Assembly: GCA_019313605.1 (NCBI GenBank)
Contig: JAFDAW010000173.1
Location: forward strand, 1-6,080
Length of the DNA: 6,080 bases
Direction of reading: 5' to 3'
DNA from: Deltaproteobacteria bacterium
GTDB lineage: Bacteria; Myxococcota_A; UBA9160; SMWR01
The number at the start of each line of letters is the position of its first letter. Position 1 is the first letter of the stretch. Below the pieces are notes generated by a model. That model ran no database searches. It was not told where the DNA came from and worked only from the letters and a program-made list of their open reading frames with translations. A program made the translations under genes and the position numbers. This document shows positions 5,388 to 6,080 of this stretch, in pieces.

Positions 5388-6080
5388 CAGTCCACCTTGG
5401 GTCGCGGCATCAGGCCCGCTCCCTCAACGATCGGCCGGACGGCCGTCTCCCAGCCGATGGCCATGACGTGCACGCCGGCCACACCTTCGATCTGCTTCAT
5501 TTCCTTGGCCTGCTCGATGCAGATCTTGATGCCCTCCGCGCGCCAGGCGTCTTGCTTGGCCGCCTTGTCACCTTTGTCGATCCCCTTCACGACCTCCGCC
5601 ATGCGGTCGACGTAGTAGTCGGCAACCATCATGCCCGGCACCTTGTCCCGCATGTAACGCGCCATCCCGGTGCTCTTGAGCGGGCCGATACCCGCCAGGA
5701 TCGACACCTTTTCGTGAAGGCCCATGTCGACGACGCGCGCCATGTAGTTGCGGAAGTGATCCATGTCGTAAATGAGCTGGGTCTGTACGAAGTCGGCGCC
5801 CGCGGCGACTTTCTTCGCGAGCCGGTGCGGGCGCAGTTCGATCGGGTCGGCGAACGGGTTGGCGGCCGCCCCGATGAAGAAGCGTGGGCCCCCGCCCGGA
5901 ATCTCCTCGCCGCACTGGAACCGGCTCTCGTCGCGCATCTCCTTGATCATGCGGATCAGCTGCATTGAATCGATGTCGTGGACGTTCTTGGCGCCCGGGT
6001 GGTTCCCGAACGACTGGTGGTCGCCCGACAGGCAGAGCACGTTCTTGATGCCGTGGGCGGCGGCGCCCAGCAGGTCGGCC
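5387..6080 (-). CDS. metF: Methylenetetrahydrofolate reductase, C-terminal part (runs off the window)
   Basis: The frame is open from the right edge of the window to a TGA at 5389-5387 and gives about 230 residues; a family member of roughly 280-310 would lack its first 50-80 here. The enzyme is an FAD-bearing TIM-barrel protein that interconverts 5,10-methylene- and 5-methyl-tetrahydrofolate. Visible family features are GIKNVLCLSGDHQ near the edge (GD includes the catalytic-site Asp), NHPGAKNVHDIDSMQLI, a NPF segment followed by LAKKVAAGADFVQTQLIYD (the TQ Gln contacts folate in known structures), and AGIGPL. The catalytic Glu of the first strand would be in the missing part. A GTG at 6040 is internal: family similarity continues upstream of it. 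The one-base overlap with hdrCB suggests that electrons come from, or go to, Hdr clusters instead of directly from NAD(P)H, as in acetogen MetF-Hdr systems. That coupling is inference. Confidence 0.88.
   Translation of the reverse strand, partial: ADLLGAAAHGIKNVLCLSGDHQSFGNHPGAKNVHDIDSMQLIRMIKEMRDESRFQCGEEIPGGGPRFFIGAAANPFADPIELRPHRLAKKVAAGADFVQTQLIYDMDHFRNYMARVVDMGLHEKVSILAGIGPLKSTGMARYMRDKVPGMMVADYYVDRMAEVVKGIDKGDKAAKQDAWRAEGIKICIEQAKEMKQIEGVAGVHVMAIGWETAVRPIVEGAGLMPRPKVD
5391..5398 (-). promoter_or_regulatory. Ribosome binding site for hdrCB inside the metF end
   Basis: On the minus strand AAGGTGGA lies 3 bases before the ATG of hdrCB, within the last codons of metF. It is close to the Shine-Dalgarno consensus and supports the overlapping start. 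Confidence 0.5.

Noticed and set aside
5177..5968. 263-codon open frame on the plus strand opposite hdrCB and metF
   Set aside because: It has no recognisable motif and is rich in His, Arg and Asp as expected from the antisense of a GC-rich gene. The minus-strand genes explain the region.
5387..6040. metF start at the GTG at 6040
   Set aside because: Family similarity (ADLLGAAAHGIKN) continues in frame upstream to the window edge, so the GTG is an internal Val codon.

Overview
The window is high-GC bacterial DNA with GTG starts available and dense ORF shadows in other frames. It holds three complete plus-strand genes in the left third, a plus-strand cation antiporter gene in the middle, and a minus-strand operon end on the right. 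The Hdr-type iron-sulfur protein coupled to a folate reductase suggests an organism with anaerobic-style C1 metabolism, for example a former 'Deltaproteobacteria' lineage (Desulfobacterota, Myxococcota, Binatota). That placement is inference from gene content only; there is no rRNA or tRNA in the window to test it.

Left region (1-1829): an exported protein with a C-terminal SHOCT module; a 228-base gap with a perfect 14-bp palindrome and a possible extended -10 promoter; a rubrerythrin-type ferritin-like diiron protein; and, 12 bases later behind a strong Shine-Dalgarno sequence, a DUF3192-like lipoprotein. The last two genes look like one transcription unit. The lipoprotein gene is visibly less GC-rich than the antiporter gene.

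Middle (1830-3974): after a 180-base gap with no convincing gene comes a full-length KefB/KefC-like CPA2 monovalent cation:proton antiporter with C-terminal RCK_N (NAD-binding) and RCK_C domains.

Right region (3981-6080, minus strand): the 3' part of a methylenetetrahydrofolate reductase gene (metF-like, running off the right edge) overlaps by one base the start of a fused HdrC-HdrB protein. That protein carries two ferredoxin-type [4Fe-4S] motifs and two complete CCG (noncubane cluster) motifs. The pair probably passes electrons to or from the folate reductase through Hdr clusters, as in the MetFV-Hdr complexes of acetogens. HdrA, MvhD and MetV partners, if present, would lie upstream beyond base 6080 or elsewhere. 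The operon converges on the antiporter gene with only six bases between the stop codons.

I found no mobile element, CRISPR array, RNA gene or clearly new defence-type system. The most interesting element is the metF-hdrCB pair.
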